Positions 27,192 to 35,951 of a stretch of DNA of 64,000 nucleotides are shown here, in pieces (the first letter of the stretch is position 1; each line of letters starts with the position of its first letter). The notes under the pieces are model-generated. The model was not told where the DNA came from, did not search any database, and saw nothing but the letters and a program-made list of their open reading frames with translations. Origin of the DNA: Pseudomonadota bacterium. GTDB taxonomy: Bacteria; Pseudomonadota; Gammaproteobacteria; Burkholderiales; Burkholderiaceae_B. The translations under genes and the position numbers were made by a program. The stretch spans positions 124,001 to 188,000 of the forward strand of contig JAEWEV010000008.1 of NCBI GenBank assembly GCA_023389155.1. The letters are read 5' to 3'.

Positions 27192-28793
27192 CTACTCCTC
27201 AATACCGCGGGAACTCAGGTAGTCGTCATATCCACCCTGATAGTCATTCAGGGTACCGTCGGGCATGATTTCAATGATTCGCGTAGCAAGCCCGGAGACA
27301 AATTCCCGGTCATGCGAAACAAAAATCAGGGTTCCGGCAAATTTTTCCAGCGCAAACTGCAGCGATTCGATGGACTCCATATCCAGGTGATTGGTGGGTT
27401 CGTCCATCAGAAGGACGTTGTGACGTCCGAGCATCAGCTTGCCAAAGGTCATCCGGTTTTTTTCACCACCCGACAATACGGGAACGTCCTTGACAATATC
27501 ATCGGCTGAAAACAGCAAACGCCCAAGCACCGAGCGGATCGCCTGGTCTTCATCGCCGGGCTTGCGGTGTTCGCCCATCCAGTCAAACACGTTAACGTGC
27601 TTTTTGAAGTCATCAGATACATCTTGCGGCATATAGCCGATATCCGCATTTTCAGACCATTTTATGGAACCGGAATCTGCGTCCAGGTCCTGGGCAAACA
27701 GTCGCAGCAAGGTGGTTTTACCCACCCCGTTGGCTCCAATGATGGCAATCTTTTGCCCTGCTTCGATCATGGCCGAAAAGTTGCTGATCACTGGCTTGTC
27801 GTAGGCCTTGCTGACTTTTTCTACCGTCACAGCCAGCCGATGCAATGGTTTGCTCTGTTCAAAACGGATATATGGATTTTGGCGTGACGACGGCTTGACC
27901 TCGACCGTATCGGCCTTGATTCGGTCGATCTGTTTCAGACGCGATGTGGCTTGGCGAGACTTGGATTTGTTTGCAGAGAAGCGACGAACAAAGTCCTGAA
28001 GTTCTGCCACACGTTCCTTGGCCTTGGCATTGTCCGATACCAGACGCTGCCGTGCCTGCGTCGAGGCCAGCATGTAGTCATCATAGTTTCCCGGATACAG
28101 ACGGATCTCGCCATAATCCAGATCGGCCATATGCGTACACACCTGATTCAGGAAATGCCGATCATGGCTGATGATAATCATGGTACTTTGATAGCCGTTG
28201 AGCACACCTTCGAGCCAGCGGATTGTATTGATATCCAGATTGTTGGTGGGTTCATCAAGAAGCAGAACATCAGGATTCGAAAATAGTGCCTGAGCCAGCA
28301 GAACACGCAGTTTCCATCCCGGCGCAATCTCACGCATCGCAACGTTGTGCTGCTCCACGGGAATATCCAGGCCAAGCAGCAGTTCTCCCGCGCGCGCTTC
28401 TGCGGTATAGCCATCATACTCGGCAAACTTTGCCTCGAGTTCCGCAGCCCGCATGTAATCGTCGTCGGTCGCTTCCAGGTTGGCATAGATGGCATCGCGT
28501 TCATGCATGGCCTGCCACATTTCGGTGTGGCCCATCATTACCACATCCAGCACGCGCATGTCTTCAAATGCAAACTGATCCTGACGCAACTTGCCCAGCC
28601 GGACGCCCGGGTCAAGTGACACGTTACCGGAAGACGCCTCCAGATCGCCGCCAATTATTTTCATGAACGTGGATTTGCCCGATCCGTTTGCACCGATCAG
28701 GCCATAGCGGTTGCCGCCGCCGAACTTGACACTGACGTTTTCAAAAAGGGGTTTGGGACCGAACTGGATGGTTAAATTAGCGGTAGAAATCAC
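27192..28793 (-). CDS. ybiT: ABC-F family ATPase, YbiT type
   Basis: Soluble twin-ABC ATPase of the ribosome-associated ABC-F group. 533 residues. The first Walker A GANGSGKST is at 34-42 and the second is IGANGVGKTT in the C-half. Both Walker B DEPTN(N/H)LD motifs are intact. The first signature reads APGWKLR instead of LSGGQ, as in E. coli YbiT; the second is LSGGEKNRM. The linker between the two domains is basic (ANKSKSRQATSR). E. coli YbiT aligns almost end to end from memory. No membrane domain, so it is not a transporter. Followed by yigZ. Confidence 0.92.
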   Translation of the reverse strand: MISTANLTIQFGPKPLFENVSVKFGGGNRYGLIGANGSGKSTFMKIIGGDLEASSGNVSLDPGVRLGKLRQDQFAFEDMRVLDVVMMGHTEMWQAMHERDAIYANLEATDDDYMRAAELEAKFAEYDGYTAEARAGELLLGLDIPVEQHNVAMREIAPGWKLRVLLAQALFSNPDVLLLDEPTNNLDINTIRWLEGVLNGYQSTMIIISHDRHFLNQVCTHMADLDYGEIRLYPGNYDDYMLASTQARQRLVSDNAKAKERVAELQDFVRRFSANKSKSRQATSRLKQIDRIKADTVEVKPSSRQNPYIRFEQSKPLHRLAVTVEKVSKAYDKPVISNFSAMIEAGQKIAIIGANGVGKTTLLRLFAQDLDADSGSIKWSENADIGYMPQDVSDDFKKHVNVFDWMGEHRKPGDEDQAIRSVLGRLLFSADDIVKDVPVLSGGEKNRMTFGKLMLGRHNVLLMDEPTNHLDMESIESLQFALEKFAGTLIFVSHDREFVSGLATRIIEIMPDGTLNDYQGGYDDYLSSRGIEE

Positions 28794-28824
28794 GACTGTC
28801 TTTGATGCCTTGAATGGGAGTTAT

Positions 28825-28862
28825 AAAAAATGCTAAACGCGTTCCTGACTGCCGAACGCGTT
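28825..28862 (-). terminator. Terminator-like hairpin after the tadA-ldcA operon
   Basis: Perfect 9-bp arms AACGCGTTC (28836-28844) and GAACGCGTT (28854-28862). On the minus strand a run of six Ts (28825-28830) follows 5 nt later. It lies between ldcA and ybiT. Confidence 0.6.
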
Positions 28863-28900
28863 CTTCGTATCTGCTCGCACCTTGTGGTGCCGGGGGATTA

Positions 28901-29917
28901 TCAATGATGATGATCGTGGTGGTGATCATCAATCACGAGATAAGCCATGCCCGCTTCTGTCGCCAAGCCGACTTTTTTGCCAATAGGCAGGGTCACCCGC
29001 ACATCGCCATGCCCGTATGGCAGACCCGGAACTACCGGCAAGCCGGTATTGGCTCTCAACCAGCGTACCACTTCGGGCACGTCGAAACCCTTATCCTGTG
29101 CACTGAGCTTATACTCGGTGAAGTGACCCAGCACGATCGCCTTTTGACGAGCAAGTATGCCAGCGTGCAGTAACTGGGTCAGCATCCGTTCAACACGGAA
29201 TGGGTACTCTCCAACGTCTTCCAGAAACAGGATGCCATTTTTGATTTTCGGCAGATAAGGCGTGCCGACCAGTGAGGCGATCATGGCCAGATTGCCGCCC
29301 CACAGCGTACCTCGAGTATCGACCGCATCCGAACCTTCCGATTCGAAACTGAGAATTTCCAGCTCACCGTGCATGACCTCCAGAAAAATGTCATAAGTGA
29401 GTTCATCGACCGTTTCCCTGCCAAAATCAAGCATATTCGGGCCGGTGAAGCTGGTCATGCCAGTTTTCGCAAGCAGCGCCAGATTGAACGCCGTAAAGTC
29501 ACTGAATCCGACATAGCGCTTTGGATTGCGTTCGATCAACTTCCAGTCGATGCGGTGCAGAATCCGGCTCAGGCCATAGCCGCCCCGGGTTGGCATCACG
29601 ATGCCACTCTGATGCTTGGCCGCGCGCGCGATGGCCGCAAGCCGATCTTCATCATTACCGCCAAAGCGCATGTCCTGTCGCAGTGCCGCCTTGTCAACAG
29701 TCACCTTCACACTGGACTGCTTCAGGTTGCTGACTGCACGTTCCAAAATCTGCGGGTCCTGAACATAACCGGAAGGCGACAAAGTATAGATTTGCAGCTT
29801 CTTTGTGTAGCGTGCCGGCTGATAAGCAACATCATCTGCTTCATCGAAAAGAATCTGAGCGTCGTTCAGTTTTTCCTGAATACTGCCCTTTTTGCCATGG
29901 GAAGAAGCATTGCTCAT
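28901..29917 (-). CDS. ldcA: LD-carboxypeptidase (peptidase family S66)
   Basis: Cytosolic serine peptidase removing the terminal D-Ala from murein tetrapeptides during cell-wall recycling. 338 residues from ATG 29917. That start overlaps the tadA stop as ATGA, the classic coupling arrangement; an in-frame start at 29968 would lie inside tadA. The nucleophile is Ser139 in VGFSDFTAF; FGGNDEDRLAAI and MPTRGGYGLSRIL are family motifs. Compared with E. coli LdcA (about 300) it has a roughly 40-residue N-terminal extension and ends in a His-rich tail (DDHHHDHHH), an unusual feature that may bind metal. Confidence 0.88.
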   Translation of the reverse strand: MSNASSHGKKGSIQEKLNDAQILFDEADDVAYQPARYTKKLQIYTLSPSGYVQDPQILERAVSNLKQSSVKVTVDKAALRQDMRFGGNDEDRLAAIARAAKHQSGIVMPTRGGYGLSRILHRIDWKLIERNPKRYVGFSDFTAFNLALLAKTGMTSFTGPNMLDFGRETVDELTYDIFLEVMHGELEILSFESEGSDAVDTRGTLWGGNLAMIASLVGTPYLPKIKNGILFLEDVGEYPFRVERMLTQLLHAGILARQKAIVLGHFTEYKLSAQDKGFDVPEVVRWLRANTGLPVVPGLPYGHGDVRVTLPIGKKVGLATEAGMAYLVIDDHHHDHHH

Positions 29918-30390
29918 GGTGACGGTTTCCTGCGTTCCTGAAAAAAACGGCGAAGCAACTGGCCGCATTCCGTTTTCATCACGCCGGACACAATGACGGT
30001 GTGATGATTAAGTTGTTTATTTTCCTGCACTGCGATTACGCTGCCACAGGCACCGGTTTTCGGGTCTGCCGCACCGTAGACCACCCGGCTGACTCTTGCA
30101 TGTGTAATGGCGCCCATGCACATGATGCAAGGTTCCAGTGTCACGTACAGGGTAATGCCGGGAAGCCGGTAATTGTCCATATCGCGTCCGCACTGACGCA
30201 GCGCGATGATTTCAGCGTGTGCGGTGGGGTCCCGATCTGTAATCGTTCTATTGTACCCTGTTCCCAGTATTTTCCCGAAGGAATCGACAGCAACGGCCCC
30301 AACCGGCACTTCACCAAGGTCGTAGGCCAGTTGTGCCTGTTGCAGGGCCAGGCCCATAAATTCGGCATGCTTGAGCTCAGTGGCTTTCAT
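29914..30390 (-). CDS. tadA: tRNA-specific adenosine deaminase TadA
   Basis: Converts A34 to inosine in the anticodon of tRNA-Arg(ACG). 158 residues, the normal length. Zinc ligands are His58 (with catalytic Glu60 in HAE) and Cys88/Cys91 in LEPCIMC. It is the first gene of tadA-ldcA with an ATGA overlap. Other cytidine/deoxycytidylate deaminases share the zinc motif, but the N-terminal HAEFMGLALQQAQLA and VPVGAVAV pattern identifies TadA. Confidence 0.94.
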   Translation of the reverse strand: MKATELKHAEFMGLALQQAQLAYDLGEVPVGAVAVDSFGKILGTGYNRTITDRDPTAHAEIIALRQCGRDMDNYRLPGITLYVTLEPCIMCMGAITHARVSRVVYGAADPKTGACGSVIAVQENKQLNHHTVIVSGVMKTECGQLLRRFFQERRKPSP

Positions 30391-30508
30391 ATTTTGCGGG
30401 AGTCAGGCAGATTTTGGGTTCAGCATGCCGGTATTTTATCCTGTCATCGTGGGAAAACCGCTATTTGCTGGTCGTGGCGTTGCAGTTATCCAGAAGTTTG
30501 GCCTACAG

Positions 30509-30640
30509 TCAACGAGCGATCGGCAGAACTGCCTTATATAGCTCAATACGTTCGTCCACCTTCAGACGACCACCAATGTGGATGGCGTCGTTAGCCAGAT
30601 GAACAGTTTCGGCGTGTGACCGAAACCGATCAGAAGGCTA
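30509..30640 (-). pseudogene. Unidentified C-terminal gene fragment
   Basis: A short minus-strand frame, stop at 30509-30511, has protein-like composition (HLANDAIHIGGRLKVDER, then ELYKAVLPIAR) but no start or upstream body; a TAG closes it about 43 codons upstream. It lies between tadA and the TetR gene. I read it as the tail of a gene cut by the event that brought in the TetR/SGNH cassette. The family is not recognised. Confidence 0.3.
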
Positions 30641-30706
30641 TCAGATCTGCGTTCTTCATCATTCATTTTCATGCTGTGGCTTAGCGCAGGCCCTGCCATA
30701 AATAGA

Positions 30707-30735
30707 TTGACGTTACTAATGCCATTAGGCATAAT
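30707..30735 (+). promoter_or_regulatory. Promoter of the TetR gene with an operator-like palindrome in the spacer
   Basis: TTGACG (30707-30712) and CATAAT (30730-30735) are exactly 17 nt apart. The spacer carries most of a 14-nt inverted repeat, ATGCC-ATTA-GGCAT (30719-30732). A repressor bound there would block RNA polymerase, so autoregulation by the TetR protein is likely. Confidence 0.6.
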
Positions 30736-30762
30736 ACTATCATAATAAGCAAAGGAGCAGTG

Positions 30763-31341
30763 ATGGTTCGCATAGGCTTGACGATGGATCGTCTCATCGA
30801 GGCAGGCGCGAAGTTGGCAGACGAAATTGGGTTCGATGCTGTAACGCCAACAATTCTTGCCAAGGTCGTCGGCGTCAAAACGGCAAGTCTCTATTCCCAT
30901 TTCGCGAGCATCGATGAGTTAAAGAAAGGTATTGCGCTTCTAGCGCTGGACCGTCTGGCAGATGACATTGCTCAGGCCATCGCGGGTCGGTCCGGCAAGG
31001 AAGCGGTCGTGGCCCTCGCTAATGCTCATCGTGATTTCGCCAGACAACATCCGGGCCTTTTCGTCGCTGCGCGGTATCCCCTTGATGCAGAAATGGCAGC
31101 GCGAAGCGGCGGCGTCAAGATTGCGCAACTGATGCGATCGTCTCTTAGAGGCTACATGCTCGGCGAGCTTGCTCAAGTACACGCCATTCGCCTGCTCGGA
31201 AGTGTCTTTCTGGGCTTCTCTACGCTCGAAGCAGCGGGTGGCTTCGATCACAGCCAGCCAACGCCTGAAGACACATGGCAGGTAGCGTTTGAAACTCTCG
31301 ATGCGATGCTTCGATCGTTATCGAGCAAGTCAAGTATTTAA
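30763..31341 (+). CDS. TetR/AcrR family transcriptional regulator
   Basis: 192 residues. Start ATG 30763 has AAAGGAG 5 nt upstream; a GTG at 30760 is in frame but too close. The N-terminal helix-turn-helix (about residues 9-50) includes DRLIEAGAKLADEIGFDAVTPTILAKVVGV-type residues and the recognition-helix pattern TASLYSHFASIDEL. The C-terminal half matches the TetR_C_33/WHG-type ligand domain (AHRDFARQHPGLF, GFSTLEAAGGF). The downstream SGNH hydrolase starts 29 nt after the stop, so it is the probable target. Ligand unknown. Confidence 0.88.
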   Translation: MVRIGLTMDRLIEAGAKLADEIGFDAVTPTILAKVVGVKTASLYSHFASIDELKKGIALLALDRLADDIAQAIAGRSGKEAVVALANAHRDFARQHPGLFVAARYPLDAEMAARSGGVKIAQLMRSSLRGYMLGELAQVHAIRLLGSVFLGFSTLEAAGGFDHSQPTPEDTWQVAFETLDAMLRSLSSKSSI

Positions 31342-31370
31342 TTAAAGAAACTATGATGAAAGGACTTGCG

Positions 31371-32600
31371 ATGACAAATGCATCCTCGCTGTCACATCGC
31401 ACTCCGATTACCGCTGCAATGGTGCGCGGTGCGGTAGAGATTGACGAAACACCACACGGTGTACTTCCCCATCGCTTGCCTGCTTGGGCGAGATCGCAGT
31501 GGCCAGACCAGCAGCTTTCCATGGCCGAAGAGCAGCCGTCAGGTGTGCGGATATGTTTTGAAACCGCCTCCACTGTGATCGAATTGCTAGCGTTGCCGAC
31601 AAAGCGCGTGTATGTAGGGATGCCACCTTCCCCCGATGGCATCTATGACCTCGTGATTGACGGAGCATTGGCTCGGCAAGGCAGCATTGCTAACGGTAAT
31701 ATTCTGCGCATTGACGTAGCGAAACGGGCAGCAGACGCTAATTCATCTGCGGAAATGGTGCCGGGAGTGCCCGGTCGGCTACGATTTTCTGATCTCCCGG
31801 GCGGCCTAAAACATGTGGAAATCTGGCTGCCCCACAACGAAGCAGCGCAGCTTGTAGCGCTTTATACCGATGCGCCGGTTAAGCCAGCCAAAGCGTCGAT
31901 CCGGCGGCTCTGGCTACATCATGGTAGCTCGATCAGCCACGGATCGAACGCGGTGCATCCAAGTGGTACATGGCCAGCAGTCGCGGCGCTCCAGGCCGGA
32001 GTCGATCTACTGAATCTAGGCTTGGGAGGCAGTGCGCTGCTCGATCCCTTTCTAGCACGCATGATAAGAGATCAATCGGCGGATCTCATCAGCCTCAAGC
32101 TGGGCATCAACATCGTCAACATGGACCTGATGCGGCTGCGTGCCTTCGGTCCGGCGGTTCATGGTTTCCTCGACACCATTCGTGAAGGTCATCCTGCTAC
32201 CCCTCTGCTGCTGGTGTCGCCAATCCTCTGCCCGATTCATGAGGATACCCCCGGTCCCAGCGCTCCCGATCTCTCGGACGGCACGCTCAAGTTCCGAGCC
32301 ACAGGCAATGCTAACGAGGTGGCAGTTGGGAAGCTGACACTTGCCGTCATTCGTGACACCCTGGAGAATATCGTCGCGGAGCGCAGAAAAGATGATCCGC
32401 ACATTCATTATTTGAATGGTCGCACCCTTTACGGAGATCATGATCATGACCGGCTGCCGCTTCCTGATCGGCTTCACCCCAACGCCGCCAGTCACAGGCT
32501 GATAGGTGAAAGATTCGCTGAGCACGCATTCGGTCCCCAAGCACCGTTCCACGATCGCCGCGCTCCGCAGGCAGTATCGCCCTCATCAAGGCGGGACTGA
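31371..32600 (+). CDS. SGNH/GDSL-type hydrolase
   Basis: 409 residues from ATG 31371, chosen because AAAGGA lies 6 nt before it; two ATGs at 31353 and 31356 are in frame without a site. Residues 20-170 form an N-terminal beta-rich domain. The SGNH domain then shows block I LHHGSSISHG (nucleophile Ser187), block II LGLGGS (Gly220), block III GIN (Asn247) and block V DRLHPN (Asp366, His369). No signal peptide, so it is cytosolic. It probably cleaves an ester or acyl bond; the substrate is unknown. It forms a small cassette with the TetR regulator, and its codon use looks different from its neighbours by eye. Confidence 0.82.
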   Translation: MTNASSLSHRTPITAAMVRGAVEIDETPHGVLPHRLPAWARSQWPDQQLSMAEEQPSGVRICFETASTVIELLALPTKRVYVGMPPSPDGIYDLVIDGALARQGSIANGNILRIDVAKRAADANSSAEMVPGVPGRLRFSDLPGGLKHVEIWLPHNEAAQLVALYTDAPVKPAKASIRRLWLHHGSSISHGSNAVHPSGTWPAVAALQAGVDLLNLGLGGSALLDPFLARMIRDQSADLISLKLGINIVNMDLMRLRAFGPAVHGFLDTIREGHPATPLLLVSPILCPIHEDTPGPSAPDLSDGTLKFRATGNANEVAVGKLTLAVIRDTLENIVAERRKDDPHIHYLNGRTLYGDHDHDRLPLPDRLHPNAASHRLIGERFAEHAFGPQAPFHDRRAPQAVSPSSRRD

Positions 32601-32834
32601 CCAATTCGCCGACTTATCGCTCCAAGGGTTACAAAAGCGACTAGCTTCGTAGTCAATCTGATCTTCCGGGTAGAGTCGGCCCTGCGCTCACCGTCCAGAA
32701 TCGGAGCTGAGCAAGCGAAATAAATTGGCAAAAGAAGCAAAAACACGACTTCGGCTCGATACCATGGGCCAAGCAAAAACCACCTTATGGCATCGGGATG
32801 CCATTATTGTCGGATGCTTCTTACATACCATGAA
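32601..32834. other. Non-coding stretch downstream of the SGNH gene
   Basis: About 230 nt before the guaA terminator show no gene. A 77-codon open frame on the plus strand (from 32725) runs across the terminator and is not credible. Confidence 0.5.
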
Positions 32835-32876
32835 AAAACCCATTGATAGTGCAGAACGCATTATCAATGGGTTTTA
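32833..32876. terminator. Bidirectional terminator between the SGNH gene and guaA
   Basis: A perfect 14-bp stem, AAAACCCATTGATA (32835-32848) with TATCAATGGGTTTT (32862-32875), with A-runs on the left and T-runs on the right. It lies 37 nt beyond the guaA stop and can stop transcription from both sides. Confidence 0.88.
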
Positions 32877-32912
32877 TTTAATCCAACATAATCAATTAGT
32901 TAGAGATCGCCC

Positions 32913-34505
32913 TTACTCCCACTCGATCGTTGCTGGTGGCTTGCTGGACACGTCATAGACGACGCGATTGATGCCGCGAACCTCATTAATAATACGAGAG
33001 GATACGCGCGCCAGCAGCGAGTATGGCAATTGCGCCCAGTCGGCGGTCATGAAATCGGAGGTTTCTACCGCGCGCAACGCCACCACATAGTCATACGTAC
33101 GGCCGTCCCCCATCACCCCTACCGACTTGACCGGCAGAAAAACAGCGAACGCCTGGGAAGTCAGATCGTACCAGGACTTGCCGGACGCTTCGTCTGTGGC
33201 ATTACGCAATTCTTCGATGAAAATGGCGTCAGCCTTGCGCAGCAGATCTGCGTATTCCTTTTTGACTTCGCCCAGAATACGCACGCCCAGCCCCGGTCCG
33301 GGGAATGGATGACGATACACCATGTGGTGAGGCAGGCCTAGTGCCAGTCCCAACTCGCGGACTTCGTCCTTGAACAGCTCCCGCAGAGGTTCCAGCAACT
33401 TAAGATTCAGTGTTTCAGGCAATCCGCCCACGTTGTGGTGGGATTTAATAGCTACCGCCTTGCCGGTTTTGGCGCCGGCCGATTCAATCACGTCGGGATA
33501 AATGGTGCCCTGTGCCAGCCAGCGAGCGCTCTTGCGTTTGCCGGCCTCTTCCTGGAATACTTCCACAAATTCACGGCCGATGATCTTACGTTTCTTTTCG
33601 GGATCGGCTTCACCGGCCAGCTTGCTCATGAAGGCATCAGTGGCGTCCACATGAATTACGTTCACACCCAGATGTTCACCAAAAATCGTCATGACCTGCT
33701 CGGCTTCGTTAAGCCTTAGCAGACCATGGTCGACAAAGACGCAGGTAAGCTGGTCACCAATTGCCTTGTGAATCAGCGCAGCCGCTACAGACGAATCTAC
33801 CCCGCCCGACAAACCCAGAATCACGTCGTCTGTTCCAACCTGCTCGCGAATCCGGGCGACGGCTTCTTCAACATAATCGGGCATGTTCCAGTCGTTACTG
33901 CAGCCGCAAATCTCATTGACAAACCGGTTCAGGATGGCGCGTCCCTGAGTCGTATGTGTCACTTCGGGATGAAATTGCAGACCGTAGAAATGACGGGTTT
34001 CGTCTGCCATGCCGGCGATGGGGCAGGAAGGCGTGGATGCCATCAGCACAAAGCCTTCTGGCAGTTCGGTAACCTTGTCACCATGGCTCATCCAGACCTT
34101 GAGCATGCCGTGACCTTCTGGCGTAACGAAGTCGGATATTTCATTCAGCAACGCGGTGTGGCCATGGGCGCGCACTTCGGCATAACCAAATTCGCGATGA
34201 TCCGACCAGCTAACTTTGCCGCCAAGCTGCAAAGCCATGGCCTGCATACCGTAACAGATTCCCAGTACGGGCACGTCCAGTTCAAACACCTGCTGCGGAA
34301 CTTTGAGCGATGCTTCGTCGTAGGCAGAAGAGTGACTGCCCGACAGTATTATGCCCTTTAGGCCCAGGCCCTGCTGCTCCTTCAGAAAAGCCGCATCAAC
34401 ATCTCCTGGATGAATTTCACAAAACACCCCCGCTTCGCGCACTCGCCGCGCAATGAGTTGGGTAACCTGTGAACCGTAATCGAGAATCAGAATCCGCTGA
34501 TGCAT
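32913..34505 (-). CDS. guaA: GMP synthase (glutamine-hydrolysing)
   Basis: Amidates XMP to GMP. 530 residues from ATG 34505 (MHQRILILDYGSQ, the standard start); an upstream in-frame start adds 43 non-family residues. The N-terminal class I glutamine amidotransferase domain has the Cys nucleophile in LGICYGMQ and His-Glu in FHPEVTHT. The ATP-pyrophosphatase loop is LSGGVDSSVA and the C-terminal dimerisation domain ends TTIEWE-like (KPPATIEWE). In most relatives it is directly downstream of guaB; here a hydrolase gene on the other strand separates the two. Confidence 0.96.
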   Translation of the reverse strand: MHQRILILDYGSQVTQLIARRVREAGVFCEIHPGDVDAAFLKEQQGLGLKGIILSGSHSSAYDEASLKVPQQVFELDVPVLGICYGMQAMALQLGGKVSWSDHREFGYAEVRAHGHTALLNEISDFVTPEGHGMLKVWMSHGDKVTELPEGFVLMASTPSCPIAGMADETRHFYGLQFHPEVTHTTQGRAILNRFVNEICGCSNDWNMPDYVEEAVARIREQVGTDDVILGLSGGVDSSVAAALIHKAIGDQLTCVFVDHGLLRLNEAEQVMTIFGEHLGVNVIHVDATDAFMSKLAGEADPEKKRKIIGREFVEVFQEEAGKRKSARWLAQGTIYPDVIESAGAKTGKAVAIKSHHNVGGLPETLNLKLLEPLRELFKDEVRELGLALGLPHHMVYRHPFPGPGLGVRILGEVKKEYADLLRKADAIFIEELRNATDEASGKSWYDLTSQAFAVFLPVKSVGVMGDGRTYDYVVALRAVETSDFMTADWAQLPYSLLARVSSRIINEVRGINRVVYDVSSKPPATIEWE

Positions 34506-34726
34506 GCTATATTCGCCTGAGGACAAAAGAAAAAATAAGAAGTCGACATTATAATGGCTGTAACGCCCAAAACCGGCCGAATTGCGCTTGTATGCAAGAT
34601 GCAACCTTTCGCTGTCCGGCCCCAGGGCTGACATAGGCTGCCGGATTAGCCCATTGCTGCTGTATCGCCCCTCTCATGCCGGGGCAGATCGTTCTTCACA
34701 CGTCCTTCGCTACAGGTGACTTTTTC

Positions 34727-35668
34727 ATGACAAATTCAAGCCATTTAGCCCCGCCCGCCGTTCATGGCCCTGGCAAGTGTTTTATGCTGGTTCACGGCGC
34801 ATGGCACGGTGCATGGGTATGGCAGCAAGTGGCAGCGTGCCTGCGTGAACAGGGACACGTTGTCTACACCCCAACGCTGACTGGCCTGGGCGAACGGGCC
34901 GATCTGCTTTCAGCGGATGTGACACTGGATACCTTCATTGATGATATTGAGCAGGCGATATTACATCCGCAATCGGCTGAATCTTTGGCCCCTCAGCGGG
35001 ATGCTTCGCCACTCAGCCATCCGGGTCAGCTGTCGGATTCCGATTCAGATGACAAGCGCAACACTAGCGGACAATCGACACATGAAATGGCTCAGCAAGT
35101 AGCGACGACAACAACATATTCAGAAAACGCGGAACCGGCACACTCTGCGGGACTTACGGATGTGATCCTGGTCGGTCATAGCTTTGCAGGGCCGGTTATT
35201 ACAGCCGTAGCCGGGCGCATACCTGAACAGATAAACCGTCTTATCTACCTGGATGCCTTTCTGCTGAATCCGGGCCAGTCGACGTTTGACACGCTTCCCG
35301 AAAAGGTCATTCTGTCTCTTCGTCATGCCGCAGAAAAGCATGGGGGATGGGGTATTCCTGCACCCGATCCGGTGCATCTGGGCATTCCGACAGATCATGC
35401 AGCATATTCCCTCGTTCGTGACAAACTTACTCCCCATCCACTCAATAGCTACAGCTCGCGACTGAGCATTGACGCGATTGTCCCATCGGGTGTGAACAAA
35501 TGTTATCTGGCATGCACAGAACCTGAATATAAACCGGTAGCGGCCGCACACGCCTGGGTTCAATCTCAGCCGGACTGGAGGTTTGATCAGGTTGCCAGCT
35601 CGCATTCGGCGCCCGTATTAATACCCGAACAGCTTGCACAAAAACTGCTGGAACTGGCCTCAAAATAA
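34727..35668 (+). CDS. Alpha/beta hydrolase with a low-complexity insert
   Basis: 313 residues from ATG 34727 (AGGTGA upstream). The fold begins with FMLVHGAWHGAWVWQQV (20-36; oxyanion-hole HGAWHG), the nucleophile elbow is VGHSFAG with Ser152 and the catalytic His is probably His293 in ASSHSAPVL. This pattern fits the small esterase/hydroxynitrile-lyase-like group (about 230-250 residues). The extra length is a Ser/Asp/Gln/Thr-rich insert at about 81-142, between the helix after strand 4 and the elbow strand. No signal peptide. It lies between guaA and guaB in the opposite orientation, so there is no operon partner to hint at a substrate. Confidence 0.82.
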   Translation: MTNSSHLAPPAVHGPGKCFMLVHGAWHGAWVWQQVAACLREQGHVVYTPTLTGLGERADLLSADVTLDTFIDDIEQAILHPQSAESLAPQRDASPLSHPGQLSDSDSDDKRNTSGQSTHEMAQQVATTTTYSENAEPAHSAGLTDVILVGHSFAGPVITAVAGRIPEQINRLIYLDAFLLNPGQSTFDTLPEKVILSLRHAAEKHGGWGIPAPDPVHLGIPTDHAAYSLVRDKLTPHPLNSYSSRLSIDAIVPSGVNKCYLACTEPEYKPVAAAHAWVQSQPDWRFDQVASSHSAPVLIPEQLAQKLLELASK

Positions 35669-35785
35669 ATGGTGGTGTGATGCTACAAACATGGCCATCA
35701 AACAACCCGCCAATATTGCAACTGTCCGGATTCAGACGACACAGATTTTCCACCCGTCCACCCGTCTTTTGTGCCGACAAACAAA

Positions 35786-35814
35786 AACCCGGGCCTGCTC
35801 AGACAGGAACCGGG
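35786..35814 (-). terminator. Probable terminator downstream of guaB
   Basis: On the minus strand CCCGG-TT-CCTG pairs with CAGG-C-CCGGG (small internal bulge), followed by TTTTTGTTTG. It lies about 140 nt beyond the guaB stop. The rest of the 283-nt gap holds no gene. Confidence 0.65.
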
Positions 35815-35951
35815 CTACCGGCAGCAGGTTCAGACATTGTCTTGTGCCTACTGCCGTCTTCTTTAGAACGTTAGTACGACATATCGGATATCTCCCCGTG
35901 CAAGACTCATGTCTTTTACAAAGTCACGATACCCTGTCGCGCTAATACGCC

